A stretch of DNA of 64,000 nt from Branchinecta lynchi (lineage: Eukaryota; Arthropoda; Branchiopoda; Anostraca; Branchinectidae), in NCBI GenBank assembly GCA_023053575.1, contig JAKZAP010000004.1, forward strand, positions 25,287,252 to 25,351,251. Reading direction: 5' to 3'. The notes under the pieces are model-generated. The model searched no databases, was not told where the DNA came from, and saw only the letters and a program-made list of their open reading frames with translations. The translations under genes were made by a program, and so were the position numbers. Positions within the stretch are counted from its first letter, which is position 1. Every line of letters starts with the position of its first letter. This document shows positions 19,603-29,770 of this stretch, one piece after another.

Positions 19603-20096
19603 AGGGCCCCTCGCATTGTTTACTTTTATGTTCCATTCTTCTAAAATAGTTTAACTCTTCAAACTAGGATTTTGACAAATTACCGATGGTTTTGGCTTTT
19701 ACAGGCTTCCTCCAGGCCCATGGACTTCACGCAAAAACATGAAAAAATTACATTATCGGTTCATCTGACGAGTGAAATTCTCGCAGACGAACGTAGGCAG
19801 CATAAGAAGCATCGAACATAACGGAACAAGGAAAGTGTGAACATCAGTGAGTCGTTAGGGAGGTTAGTATGAAACTTGGGTCTCCGGGTCTAAAAATGGA
19901 TGGAACGATAAGGGTGAAGTAAATAATGTAGTAAATAGTTCTACTTTAATTGTCCAAACCATGTGTATTTTTTTGAAATATTTATAGTGTAACTGAATGA
20001 ATCAATTAAGGATAGTTTTGTTTCACATATTATATTATGTACTCCTCAATACTGAGGGACATAAATCAATAAATGTAATTTGGTACGAGGGGTCCT
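19603..20096. mobile_element. 494-bp TTAA-type element (family H)
   Basis: TIR AGGGCCCCTCG / CGAGGGGTCCT with TTAA on both sides (19599-19602, 20097-20100). Same family as 38921-40753 and 43485-43854. The right part carries the conserved LINE-like tail with CTCCTCAATACTGAGG before AATAAA-like runs (about 19975-20068). No protein frame. Confidence 0.75.
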
Positions 20097-20167
20097 TTAA
20101 GCGTTAACTTTAATGCTTTGAGACGTGCTGACATTTGAAAATATTAGCCTGAGAAAGGGCGAGAGGC

Positions 20168-20315
20168 AGGCCCGTATCCAGGAATTTATTTCGGGGGGGG
20201 GGGGGGGGTGCCTGCGGGTTGGACAAAAAAGTACAAAGAATATAAAGATCAGAGGGAAAAGCCTATAAAAATGATTATTTGTGTGTGTTTCAGGGGGGGG
20301 GGGGGCTTGGGGAGA
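20168..20315. mobile_element. Partial hAT-type MITE with poly-G core
   Basis: CAGGCCCGTATCCAGGAATT followed by TATTTC and a long G run, the same end as the complete copies at 49671 and 59724. The opposite end is not recognisable; a second G run is at ~20293. Confidence 0.65.
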
Positions 20316-20802
20316 GGATAGGAGAGGTGGTACAGTGCAGAATCTGCTATCGAGCTCCTGAGGGAGAAGCATAAGCAGACAAACTTTCGGATTAAAAGTT
20401 TTCTGTCATGAATCATTTCGAGACACACCGTCAGGATTCTTATGACCGAAAGTTATTTTCTTGTGTGGAAATAAAACCTAAAACGCCCAGCTGCCCTCAT
20501 TCTGCCAAACTCTGTATGAGAGTATGACGGAACTGCCTTGAGATCATGACCATTTTAATGAACGAATCAGTTGATGATGGTGATGCAAACTGTCAACAAA
20601 CAAATAATTTGCCTTGTGAAAAAGCTAGAAAACAATGTGATCAACAGCAATATGCAAATAACTCTTAGTATCATCATGTGCAGAAAAAATAGCCTAACAT
20701 TATGAACAACAGTGTTACCCTTTGATGGAAGTTGTGTCCGCGCACACTGTAAAGTCTTTCTGGTTGAATTTATAAATTCGTCCTATCAACGATCGCGCAC
20801 GG
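20316..20802. other. No gene seen
   Basis: Unique-looking DNA before the hAT MITE; no supported frame. Confidence 0.4.
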
Positions 20803-21190
20803 TAGTGTTGGGCGATATTCGATTTCGATAACGATATATCGATATATCGGACCAAATATCGATATCGAATATCGAAACGTAAATATCGATATCGAAAACG
20901 ATATTTTTTCATTCATATAATTATTGTAAATAATCCAACATAACCTACATTTATATATCCGAAATTGGAGCAATATGTCTTCGTAATTCAGTTCTTATTT
21001 ATTCAGAGTTTGAGATGATACAAGATGCTATTTAACGACAATTTCGTTAGTAAATTTTGGCGAAACGAAACGTATCCTATAGCGAAACATACTAAAGAAA
21101 TATCGATATCGATATATCGATTATCGAATATCGAAAGTGAAAATATCGATATATCGATATATCGAAAAATCCAAATATCGCCCAACACTA
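20803..21190. mobile_element. 388-bp hAT MITE of CGATATCGATAT repeats
   Basis: TIR TAGTGTTGGGCGATAT / ATATCGCCCAACACTA is perfect, with an exact 8-bp TSD GCGCACGG at 20795-20802 and 21191-21198. The subterminal zones are ATATCGAT palindromic arrays. The 8-bp TSD places it in hAT. It sits about 110 bp upstream of the first ATG of the intact LINE, possibly within that LINE's 5' region. Confidence 0.9.
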
Positions 21191-21302
21191 GCGCACGGTG
21201 ACATCGTAATTTGAATATTTCGCGCGTATGGAAAGTCGCGAAGCGAACTTTTTGAAAAACATTACCTAGGTGTACAGTAGTGAAGTGCCGAGATACAGTA
21301 AA

Positions 21303-22370
21303 ATGCCATCTCCAAGTAGAAACAGCGCGAAGCGAAAACAAATAAGCCCTAGCAAGGGAGTTGACAAATGTGAAGCGTGTGAGTGCAACCTAGATGCAGA
21401 ATCTGCTGCCCTGCAGTGTGATCTTTGTGCGAATTGGTTATGCATATCGTGCCTGGATATGCCCGAACCTGAATATAAACTCTTCACCAAGATGACTCGA
21501 AGACTTGGATGTGACTGGATATGCACAGTGTGTAAACGCATCCCCGCACAATCGGTCCCCCAAGCTCCTCCTGAACCAGGTCCCACCCTTAGTGAAATCC
21601 AGTCTATCATAAGGTCTTCGATAAGTGGCATGCAAGCAGACATTATTAGCAAAATCCCAACAGCTACTGGGATGGAATTGCAATTTACAGCGATAGTACA
21701 AAACTCTTTCAGCAAACTTCGCGAGGACATAAAGACGGAGTTTTCAACGGCCATCAAGCAGATCAATGAGAAAATGACTGAGCTGGAAGTGCAAATATCA
21801 GCGAAATGTACACTAAAAGAAGTACAAAAGGAAGTGAAAACCATAGTTTCCGCAGAACTGAAATCTGCTCAGGGAACAAATACCCGTGGTCCGGACCTCG
21901 AAGCCGCAATGCGAAAAGTATTCCACCAGGAGTCCGAGAGACAGAAGCGGAAGCTGAACATTATCGCATACGGTATCCCTGCTCAATTGGATGACAAGAA
22001 CTTTATTGAACGTCACCTTTCCAGTGAGTATTCCCTACCGAACGTTCGCATCACTGACGTGAAAAGATTGCACCCGGCTACCACAATTCCGAGACCTATC
22101 AATGCTCGTCCATCACCCATACTTTTTTCCGTTCTTGATATGAAAATAAAAAGGAAAATCATCCAGAAATCTTTTGAGTTGAAAGATGATATTCAGTTTC
22201 GCGCTGACGCCTCGAAAGAAGAACGTGAGAAACGTAAGGCACTCCTTCAGGAGCGGGACAGTAGAATTGCTGCTGGCGAGGTGGATCTGATCATTCATCG
22301 GGGGCAAATCGTGTCAAAAAACTCGGGAGCAAACCCTCCAGCGCAAAGTGGTGCAGCGATGGAGATGTGA
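21303..22370 (+). CDS. LINE ORF1 protein (PHD-like finger, coiled coil, RRM-like)
   Basis: The first ATG is at 21303 (MPSPSRNSAKRKQ...); an upstream GTG extension is unlikely to be used. 355 aa. Near residues 20-70 is a PHD-like Cys cluster (CEAC...CDLCANWLCISC...CTVCK). A predicted helical/coiled-coil region at ~95-190 follows. Then an RRM-like domain begins KLNIIAYGIP, with IERHLSSEYSLPNVRITDVK. A basic C-terminal region follows. This layout matches ORF1 of CR1-group LINEs, an RNA-binding chaperone that packages the element RNA. The stop codon overlaps the ORF2 start. Confidence 0.85.
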   Translation: MPSPSRNSAKRKQISPSKGVDKCEACECNLDAESAALQCDLCANWLCISCLDMPEPEYKLFTKMTRRLGCDWICTVCKRIPAQSVPQAPPEPGPTLSEIQSIIRSSISGMQADIISKIPTATGMELQFTAIVQNSFSKLREDIKTEFSTAIKQINEKMTELEVQISAKCTLKEVQKEVKTIVSAELKSAQGTNTRGPDLEAAMRKVFHQESERQKRKLNIIAYGIPAQLDDKNFIERHLSSEYSLPNVRITDVKRLHPATTIPRPINARPSPILFSVLDMKIKRKIIQKSFELKDDIQFRADASKEEREKRKALLQERDSRIAAGEVDLIIHRGQIVSKNSGANPPAQSGAAMEM

Positions 22371-25300
22371 TGTTTGACCACCAACTTAGTGCTGTACATA
22401 GTTCAATAAACTGTCTGTCACATAGTGAAAATACACTTGCTAGTTGCTCAAGTAAAAATGAAGATGCGTCGTTTGTTAGTTTCAGTTCAGTTATGTCGCC
22501 AGAGTCCAAGTCTAGCATCAGTACTGACAGTTTTGTGTCCTTCTGTACGCCATCTAGCGTTAATGAAACGCTGGCTAGTGAATCGCCACCTACAAAACGT
22601 ACTGGAAGATCTGGATCAAGGAAGGATAGAAATTTGCGCGTATTAAGCACCAATATTGACACTCTTACGAATAAAGTGAAGGAGCTGCTTTTGTTTGCTG
22701 AAGAAAATTACATTGACATTATTGCCTTGGTCGAAATTGTTCCAAAGAACAGTAACCTGCGCCTAACAGAGGATCACATTAGCTTACCAGGATATGTGCT
22801 TTTCTCGAACTTGAAAGATGAATCTAAGAGTAGGAGAGGAGTAGCAATCTACGCCAAGGAGAACCTTAAGGTAAAAGTCATGGATTCTTCTAATTCTTAC
22901 GAACCTTGGGTTGAATGTGTTTCCCTAGAGATATATGCAGAGAACCAGGTGATTTCCGTTGCTTGCGTTTATAGAAGCCCAAGCTCCCCAGCCCAGTTTG
23001 ATTCTGAGCTAGCTATAGCTGGGTTAATAGAGAGAATAGTGTCCCAAAATAAGACTACACTTATAGTAGGTGATTTTAACCTGCCAAGTATTCAGTGGGT
23101 CGAGGGATTGGGTGCTTCATTATCTGCTGAAAGAGGTGAATTACATACACCCTTCTTGTCCGTGCTTGAGGATAATTTTCTGCACCAGACAGTTGATAGA
23201 CCTACTAGATTAAGGGATGGACAGGCACCTTCACTACTTGACTTGGTTATCACAAATGAACCAGAAAGTATCATGAGCATGGATTACCAGGCTCCTATCG
23301 GGGCATCCGACCATCTGTGTATAGTCACCACAGTGCGAATGTATATCAATCAAAACCGTTTTACCAAACACACGTATACCGATTACAAAAGCATTTGTGG
23401 TGATTTAGCAAAAATCGACTGGAAGATTGATGAGCATAGCGATATCGAAACTTCATGGACTGCTTTTCGAGATAAACTTTTGAGTACTGAAAAAAAGTTT
23501 ACTACCGTTACATGGAAAAAAAGACCAAAAACACTGCCATTTTTCTCTCGGGCCATAAGAAAACTCTTCAACAAAAAAAGGAGGACATGGAAAAAATACT
23601 GCAAGAGCAAAACTGAAGTTGACCTTAAGAATTTCAAGAGGGTACGAAACGAACTAAGGAAAGAAACAAGGACGATCACCCAGAAATATGAAGAAAAGGT
23701 AGCCTCACTAAGTAAAGCTAACCCTAAAATTTTCTGGAAGTATGTTTCTTCAACAAAACCCAGCAGGCACTCAATCCCAGATTTGCAATGCAGTGGTGAT
23801 TGCATTAGTGACCCCACCCTCAAAGCAGAAGTACTTAACCAGCAGTTTGTGTCAGCTTTCTCATGCAACGTCAACTCTACGCCTGCACCCAACCCTCCAA
23901 CATACGAAATGAATGATCCAATGGCCAACATTGAAATTAGCGAAGCAGATATACTGAAGAGACTCAAAGCTCTAAATCAAAATAAGTCCAAAGGCCCCGA
24001 CAACCTTCACCCAAGACTTTTAAAAGAAACTGCCAAGGAAATAGCACCTGCATTGGCCGCTCTTTTCAAGCTGTCACTATCGAGGAAAGCACTGCCGTCA
24101 GATTGGAAGACAGCTAACATTTCACCAATTCACAAAAAGGGTAGGAAAGATGAAGCTGCAAACTATCGGCCAATAAGTATAACTTCAGTTGTCAGCAAGC
24201 TACTGGAAGGGATAGTGAATGAAGCGGTTATTGCACACTTCGAAAAGAATAACATACTCACCAATAGCCAACATGGATTCAGAAGTGGAAGGTCTGTCGA
24301 AACCAATCTCATTGAAGCTTACAACTGGGTATCACAGATGGTAGAGACAGGTTTACCAGTAGATATCATCCTACTTGACCTGGCCAAAGCCTTCGACAAG
24401 GTCTGCCATAGGCTTCTTATCCAAAAATTGAAAGCAGCTGGGGTACACGAAGAGGTGGTTGATTGGATACAAGCATTTTTAACCAATAGAACACAGAGAG
24501 TCAAAATAGCCGTTGATACTGAAACCACTGTGTTCTCAAGCCTCCAACCAGTTACAAGTGGAGTACCGCAAGGCACCAAATTGGGACCTACCCTCTTCAA
24601 CCTCTATTTCAATGATGCCCCTAAGGTGGTTGAAAACAACATAAACCTGTATGCTGACGATTCTAAGCTTATTGGCCCAGTCGAAAACGCTACCAGGATC
24701 TCATCCATGCAGAATGATCTAGATCGCCTTTCCGATTGGGCGCACGCCTGGCTGCTTGAATTTAACATTGAAAAATGCAAAGTGCTACACATTGGCAGTA
24801 AGAATCCAGAAAACGAATATTCAATGGTCGATAAAAATGGTCTTAGACGAAACCTGGAGTCGGTCACACATGAGAGGGACCTTGGTGTCATCATCGACAA
24901 CAAAATGAAATTCGATCTGCATGCAAAGCACTCCGCGTCTCGTGCAAACCAGGCCCTGGGAACTATCCGCCGGACATTCACAAGCCGTAGCCCCTTTGTT
25001 ATATCCAAGCTGTACAAATCTATGGTCAGGCCGAGGGTTGAGTTCGGCATGGTTCTGGCTAGTCCTGCTTTCAAAAAGGATAAATTCCTTCTTGAGCGTG
25101 TGCAAAAGCGAGCCTCAAAAATGGTCCATGGCTTGAAAGATCTCCCATATGACGTGCGATTGCAGAGGTTGAAGCTCCCAACTTTAACATACAGACGAAA
25201 AAGAGGAGATGTCATCCAGGCCTACAAGATCCTTCAATCTAGCCAGTCTTCCAATGTCTTCTCACCAAATCCAGCCACTAAAACCCGAGGACATAGTAGA

Positions 25301-25501
25301 AGGATCCAAAAACCCCACGCTTCAACTAGAATACGCCATCAGTTCTTCTCTACCAGAGCCATACCCCTTTGGAATGCCCTCTCCGAAAAAACAGTTAACT
25401 GCCAAACAGTTGAATCGTTCAAAAAATCCGTTGATGAGGAGTGGGCTGACATCGAGTGGAAGTTGAACTGGGATGCTGTTGATGCAATTGTCAATGTTTG
25501 A
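22370..25501 (+). CDS. LINE ORF2 protein (AP-endonuclease plus reverse transcriptase)
   Basis: 1043 aa from the ATG at 22370. N-terminal endonuclease: 'LSTNIDTL', 'IIALVEI', 'VACVYRSP', 'IVGDFNLPSIQW', 'GASDHLCI'. Reverse transcriptase: 'NYRPISITSVVSKLLEGIV', 'SQHGFRSGRSVETNL', motif A 'LLDLAKAFDKV', 'SGVPQGTKLGPTLFNLYFND', motif C 'YADD'. A C-terminal region has the usual LINE thumb pattern and ends near '...FFSTRAIPLWNALSEKTV'. All catalytic residues are present. It performs target-primed reverse transcription. Translation probably depends on reinitiation at the overlapping stop-start (TGATG) after ORF1. Confidence 0.92.
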   Translation: MFDHQLSAVHSSINCLSHSENTLASCSSKNEDASFVSFSSVMSPESKSSISTDSFVSFCTPSSVNETLASESPPTKRTGRSGSRKDRNLRVLSTNIDTLTNKVKELLLFAEENYIDIIALVEIVPKNSNLRLTEDHISLPGYVLFSNLKDESKSRRGVAIYAKENLKVKVMDSSNSYEPWVECVSLEIYAENQVISVACVYRSPSSPAQFDSELAIAGLIERIVSQNKTTLIVGDFNLPSIQWVEGLGASLSAERGELHTPFLSVLEDNFLHQTVDRPTRLRDGQAPSLLDLVITNEPESIMSMDYQAPIGASDHLCIVTTVRMYINQNRFTKHTYTDYKSICGDLAKIDWKIDEHSDIETSWTAFRDKLLSTEKKFTTVTWKKRPKTLPFFSRAIRKLFNKKRRTWKKYCKSKTEVDLKNFKRVRNELRKETRTITQKYEEKVASLSKANPKIFWKYVSSTKPSRHSIPDLQCSGDCISDPTLKAEVLNQQFVSAFSCNVNSTPAPNPPTYEMNDPMANIEISEADILKRLKALNQNKSKGPDNLHPRLLKETAKEIAPALAALFKLSLSRKALPSDWKTANISPIHKKGRKDEAANYRPISITSVVSKLLEGIVNEAVIAHFEKNNILTNSQHGFRSGRSVETNLIEAYNWVSQMVETGLPVDIILLDLAKAFDKVCHRLLIQKLKAAGVHEEVVDWIQAFLTNRTQRVKIAVDTETTVFSSLQPVTSGVPQGTKLGPTLFNLYFNDAPKVVENNINLYADDSKLIGPVENATRISSMQNDLDRLSDWAHAWLLEFNIEKCKVLHIGSKNPENEYSMVDKNGLRRNLESVTHERDLGVIIDNKMKFDLHAKHSASRANQALGTIRRTFTSRSPFVISKLYKSMVRPRVEFGMVLASPAFKKDKFLLERVQKRASKMVHGLKDLPYDVRLQRLKLPTLTYRRKRGDVIQAYKILQSSQSSNVFSPNPATKTRGHSRRIQKPHASTRIRHQFFSTRAIPLWNALSEKTVNCQTVESFKKSVDEEWADIEWKLNWDAVDAIVNV

Positions 25502-25691
25502 AGCTAACCACAAGTCAAATCGTCACACGGACCTGCCAACCGGAGTCAACTACGGAGCAAATCTACAGGAGAAATCCTTATTTTGCTCCAAGCTGCAATT
25601 TAAGGTAATTTAAGGTAAAAAATAATCCACCGAGAACTTTAGAACTTTCATGTTTCATGAATATTTTAAGTAGGAAACTTAAAAACAAAAA

Positions 25692-25765
25692 CGCTCCCCA
25701 GCCGGGATTTGAACCCGCGGCCTACGGCTTGAACTGCCGTTGCGCTAACCAACTGAGAACACAAT
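25692..25765 (-). pseudogene. tRNA-derived sequence (tRNA pseudogene or SINE head)
   Basis: On the minus strand TCTCAGTTGGTTAGCGC (A box) and GGGTTCAAATCCC (B box) are spaced as in a tRNA, with an anticodon-stem-like CGGC-loop-GCCG. The 5' acceptor strand does not pair with the 3' CTGGGGAG, so it is not a complete tRNA. T-runs follow the 3' side. It lies 70 bp beyond the LINE 3' end. Confidence 0.55.
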
Positions 25766-26048
25766 TAATAAACATCGTAAGATAAAAGCGGTCTACATTA
25801 TCGCAGCAAGTTCGTCTAGAAAGTTCATTCAACTAATTTCCCAGGTGCGACTCCGGTCTGTCGGTATTTACCTCACAAAAGACACATCAAACCAAGCAGT
25901 GGCAGGATTCAGTCTCTGACACTATGGGTTTACTGCTAACTTTGACGACCTGTCCCTCTGTCGCTTCAACTTACTCTCCCTATTCAGTACTTACAACAAT
26001 TTACTGACTACGCAACTCGGTAACCACCTCGCTAAAAGACATCAAACC
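25766..26048. other. No gene seen
   Basis: Contains 'AACTCGGTAA', 'AAAGACA.CAAACCA' and 'TTTACTGCTAACTTTGA' phrases that recur at 26345-26480, so the hAT MITE below sits inside a diverged direct repeat. Confidence 0.4.
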
Positions 26049-26344
26049 CAGAGGCGGTACTAGCCAAAATTGGGGGGGGGGGGGAGGTATTTACCAACTG
26101 GCTGGTCATTTTTACAGACTGTTTTTTGAAAATAAAAACGACTATTACTGAGAAAAACGACTATCTCGACCAAAAATCGACTGATTTTAAGAAAAACTAC
26201 TATTTTTAAGAAACAATCGACAATTTCTACGAGAAACCGACTGTTTCCAAGAAAAAAATCGACTGTCGACTCGGCTATATTTTACCGACGGCCGACAACA
26301 TTCGGGAGGGGGGGCTCCCCCCCCCCCTAGTCGTGACGACCCTG
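26049..26344. mobile_element. hAT-type MITE with CGACTGTTTT repeats and poly-G/C ends
   Basis: Exact 8-bp TSD ATCAAACC at 26041-26048 and 26345-26352. Ends CAGAGGCGGTACTAGCC and CTAGTCGTGACGACCCTG, each next to a G or C run of 8 or more. The interior repeats 'CGACT...TTAAGAAAAA'. A related end is at 62327. Confidence 0.85.
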
Positions 26345-26352
26345 ATCAAACC

Positions 26353-27535
26353 AACCAGTGGAACGATTTAGGCTTTGACTATTACATGTTCGCTGCTAAC
26401 TTTGAGACCCCTCCCTGTCTCGCTTGAATTTAACCCGTCCAGTACTACTACAACATCCTGACCACGCAACTCGGTAATCAGTTGGGCTGATTTCCAAATT
26501 TTGTTAATTTTCAAGTCAGACATTTACGCCAACTTCCACTATTATAGAAATACAATCTTTCTATATAAACTTAGTGACGTTATCCCCTCCAGCTTCGATT
26601 TAACTCTCCCCGTCCAACCCGCGGGATATGCAGTCTGCACTGTTTGTAAAGGCATCCTTGGGTTAAACGTTATTGCGGATACCAAGGATATTCATGTTAT
26701 ATGGCCCTTTTAAGTGTTATCTTTTCGCTCTTTTCTTGTCGAAAACATTATAATTTCCTTTCTTCTTTTTCCCTTCCTTTTTTTTGGGGGGGGGGGGGAA
26801 CGGCGCTTTGTTGATGGAAGATCGTTCGTTAGTGGATATTTCTTGTCAGTTTGTTATATCTTCATTCTTCTTTTCTTCTTCTTTTTTTCTCTCCTTCTTT
26901 TTCTTTGGTTTGTTTCCCTTAAGATTATATGAATAAAGAATAAGCCCCGCCCATTGCCAGGCCTTATGGTGGGTCCATAAACAGTTAATGGTGTTTTTTA
27001 TTTTTATGAAAAAACTGAAACTGAAACATAACACTTAAAAGTCTTAACATGAATATTTTCGCCAACCTTCATAGGAATCCATGCCAACAGCAACTCTCAG
27101 AAATAAAATTTTAGTCTGTAAACTCACATAAAGCACCGTTATTAGAATCCTCATTTCACTGACACAAACGTCACTGCTTTCTCGCGCAAAAACCGCCAAA
27201 ACGAGTATTGCTTAGAAAACTGTACAATCCACAACTCGATCTAGGCTACGATATGGCAATCAGTTATAGGCCTACATTACAATCTACCGGTCACTTTCAT
27301 AATACCAGGCCAATCACAAAATATTTAATGGAAGATCAAATATAGGGTGTGTTCCAACCCTCTACCAATAGTTACTAAAAGCTTAACACCGTTATACCAA
27401 TCTGTATACCTGTCGCGAATTCCCCTGCCACCCTTTTCTAAGCACTTTTCCCTGTACGTCCAAGGTGGAATAAAAAGAGTTGGCACGGGCTAAAGTCCAA
27501 GACCAGGAAGACAGAAACTGCCGCTAAAAACGCGG
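26353..27535. other. No gene seen
   Basis: Intergenic DNA with a G run at ~26787 and T-rich stretches. At ~27348 'GTGTTCCAACCCTCTACCAATAGTTACTA' looks like one end of the GTGTTCCACC MITE family. Confidence 0.4.
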
Positions 27536-27639
27536 TGGGGGGGGGGGGGGGGGGGTACAACTCCACATATATACCCCCAACCCCTATGGTCCAAAGCACA
27601 AAGGAACTTGATGACCTTATCTCCAGTTCTTGTCAAGTT

Positions 27640-27985
27640 AAAAGCTTAAAAAAATGGGCAATCTCGGCCCAATTGCCGCTGAACCAAGTGGGGGTGGAGA
27701 TTGGGGCCCGCAAAAAGGAAAAGAGAACTCAATTCTCACAAACCTACCAAGTTTCAACTTCATTCCTGTCACCGGTAACGAACTTTACTCCTGGGCAATC
27801 TGGGCCCAGTTGCTCATGAACGGGGTGGGTAGAGGTGGTGCAACTTTAAAAGCAATTTCCCAGCCCTAGAATCTACAAGTACAAGGAATTTCATCGTGCT
27901 ATGTCCAGGTCTGGTCAATATGAACATTATTCACTGGGCAATCTGGGCCCATTTGCCCCTGAACCGCGTAGGGTCAGCTCCAAAA
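27640..27985. repeat. ~140-bp imperfect tandem repeat
   Basis: 'TGGGCAATCT(C/G)GGCCCA.TTGC', then 'TGAAC', recurs at 27655, 27792 and 27936. A ~19-G tract (about 27537-27555) precedes it. Confidence 0.65.
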
Positions 27986-29015
27986 AAAATACGGTGAAAA
28001 CCGAAAGCCGGAAGCTCCTACAAAGCTCACAATAGTGGATTGTTCCAAGAAGCACTTGAACCGCTCAACGACCCTATGACTGTTGCGACTTATGATGAAA
28101 GGTCATACATAAAAAAATGTATGAAGTTTCCTGTCATCCAACTGCTAATGTTGCTCACGTAGTGAGGCAAGTACGATTCACGTACTTTGGAGAATAGAGG
28201 TCCGATTATAGTGAACTATAATCATTACAGTGGTCCGATTACAGTGCGACACAGGTTTGACTAGCTAGTTAGTAAATAGAACCGACCCATTTTATATAAT
28301 AGTTGCGTTTGCAGATATCATGGTACTGGATCTGCAATTAGTCGTTTTTTGTAGTTACTGTGGTATCTGATACCACGATCTAAAGCCGTTTTCGTAGTTA
28401 CCGTGGTATCTGAATATATGATAACACGGTACCCTGCCGAGTACCACGGAAACTGCGCATAAACGCCTTCTGAACCTGGTATCAGTTACTATGGTATCTG
28501 CAAAAGAACAAATAATACATTTTGAGAAACCCGATAATTACCCCTACAGGCTGCGACGACTATGGTATACAGACATTGTTGGTGGGAGGTTGGAATGCAC
28601 ACGTAGTCTCTACGAAACTCCCAAAGGACGCAAGCAACAGACAATAAACCGAGGCTCGAGAATCGTTCGCAATTTCGCAGAGAGACGGCTATCGGCTGAA
28701 ATAGGGTTAAACACACTACCGCAAACACCGTCTTTCGATTGCTGAGATCTGTTAGAACTTTTCTTGGTAAAAATCGCGGGTATAGGAGAGGGATGATCGT
28801 ACAGTCGAGGGTTTGCAAGAGACTTGGGAAGATTTGCAATAGTTTCTGATATCTGAATCCTGTAAAAACACTCGAGAGGGGGGGGGGGATTAAAGGACAA
28901 GTCTCGGTAGCCAAAGATTCTGTCTTTTTAAACTCTAAAAAGATATTTGCTCTTTCTAACTGACCTCGGTCTCCCTGCTCGGAAACATGGGAGTGGAATA
29001 GTCTGAAAAAAAGAC
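27986..29015. other. No gene seen; short GTGGTATCTG inverted phrases
   Basis: At 28310-28500 'ACTGTGGTATCTGATACCAC' and related phrases alternate in both orientations, probably a degraded palindromic MITE. A run of 11-12 G is at 28878. Open frames at 28490-28914 have no recognisable domain. Confidence 0.4.
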
Positions 29016-29017
29016 GC

Positions 29018-29217
29018 TTCGAGAGTATTCCAGCCTTCTCGAAATAATAACTAACAGTAACTATTTGCTTACCACGCTCGGAGCGTGGTAACTACGAAAA
29101 TCTGTGACGCGATTCGCCGGATATTTTGACGAAAATAGAAAAATACGTTCCAGCCAAGAAGCCAGGATCTGTGACGTCATGTGTAGTAATTACGGCAAGT
29201 AAGGTGGAACACGCTCT
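29018..29217. mobile_element. GTGTTCCACC MITE, degraded left end
   Basis: Same interior as 13193-13486 ('AACAGTAACTATTTGCTTACC', 'GAAAATAGAAAAA.CGTTCCAGCC', TGACGTCATG at 29172), with right end GGTGGAACACGCTC. Confidence 0.7.
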
Positions 29218-29539
29218 TTGAGGAAGGAGGGTTGGACAGAAGAGATGATTTGTTGACTAACATTTGGGACGAAATATCTAAGATGTTTACTTTTAGGCTT
29301 GATTGTTGTTTTTCTGCCGTGTACAAGGAATCGATTTTTTTTTTTTTTTTTAGCCGCGTCAAGCTTTCTGGAGGATTCACATACAAATTCGACAAAAGAA
29401 ATCCTTTCCCCAAATCTCAGCAAATCGGTGATGTTTTCAAACCCGCCTCCCCGCTTTGAGTCTTGGGTTGCTTCCGTCTTCTGGTGCTTTCAGCGAGGTT
29501 AGGCTACAGAATATAGTTGCACCGTTGTTAGACATGCAG

Positions 29540-29770
29540 CTACCGTCGCACCAAGCCAGTCTTAATAGCTGCATGATAGCTGTACCTATCATCCACAGAT
29601 CCTGCGCTCTTTGTTCCTCTAGCTCCATCTTTGGTAGCGGTGATGGGCAATGGCTCCACTGGTTCTTCCACTTCTAGCAGCTGCACGGGTTCGGGGGGAA
29701 GACCGACTGGGTCAACGGTGAGAAGTATCTTCTCTGACAGAATTTCGATGTAGACTTTGTATCTGTCAAC
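29540..29770 (-). CDS. PSD: PSD terminal coding exon
   Basis: Acceptor TTTCTAG|GTTGAC, phase 0, 76 codons and stop TAG (complement of 29540-29542). Starts VDRYKVYIEIL, continuing the helix of the previous exon. An acidic Pro/Glu-rich middle follows, then 'DDRYSYHAAIKTGL' at the end. The 'RYSYHAA' ending resembles the conserved PSD/EFA6 C-terminus. The poly(A) signal was not located. Confidence 0.85.
   Translation of the reverse strand, partial: VDRYKVYIEILSEKILLTVDPVGLPPEPVQLLEVEEPVEPLPITATKDGARGTKSAGSVDDRYSYHAAIKTGLVRR

Larger units (their letters stand above)
21199..25622 (+). mobile_element. CR1/L2-like non-LTR retrotransposon, both ORFs intact
   Basis: A two-ORF LINE: ORF1 (21303-22370) and ORF2 (22370-25501), a ~110-bp 3' UTR and a 3' end of two ATTTAAGGTA repeats (25599-25618) before AAAAA. 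Short 3' repeats instead of long poly(A) are typical of CR1/L2 elements. The exact 5' end is unknown; the right limit is well defined. No stop or frameshift is visible, so this copy is young or recently active. Confidence 0.85.

Noticed and set aside
22291..25513. Several long minus-strand frames across the LINE
   Set aside because: Antisense shadows of ORF1 and ORF2.
25692..25765. Functional tRNA gene
   Set aside because: A and B boxes are good, but the acceptor stem cannot form and position 33 is not T in the best fold, so it is listed as tRNA-derived only.
28489..28914. 141- and 96-codon frames (-)
   Set aside because: Antisense overlapping frames with no recognisable motif, in DNA with palindromic repeats; not continuous in phase with PSD.
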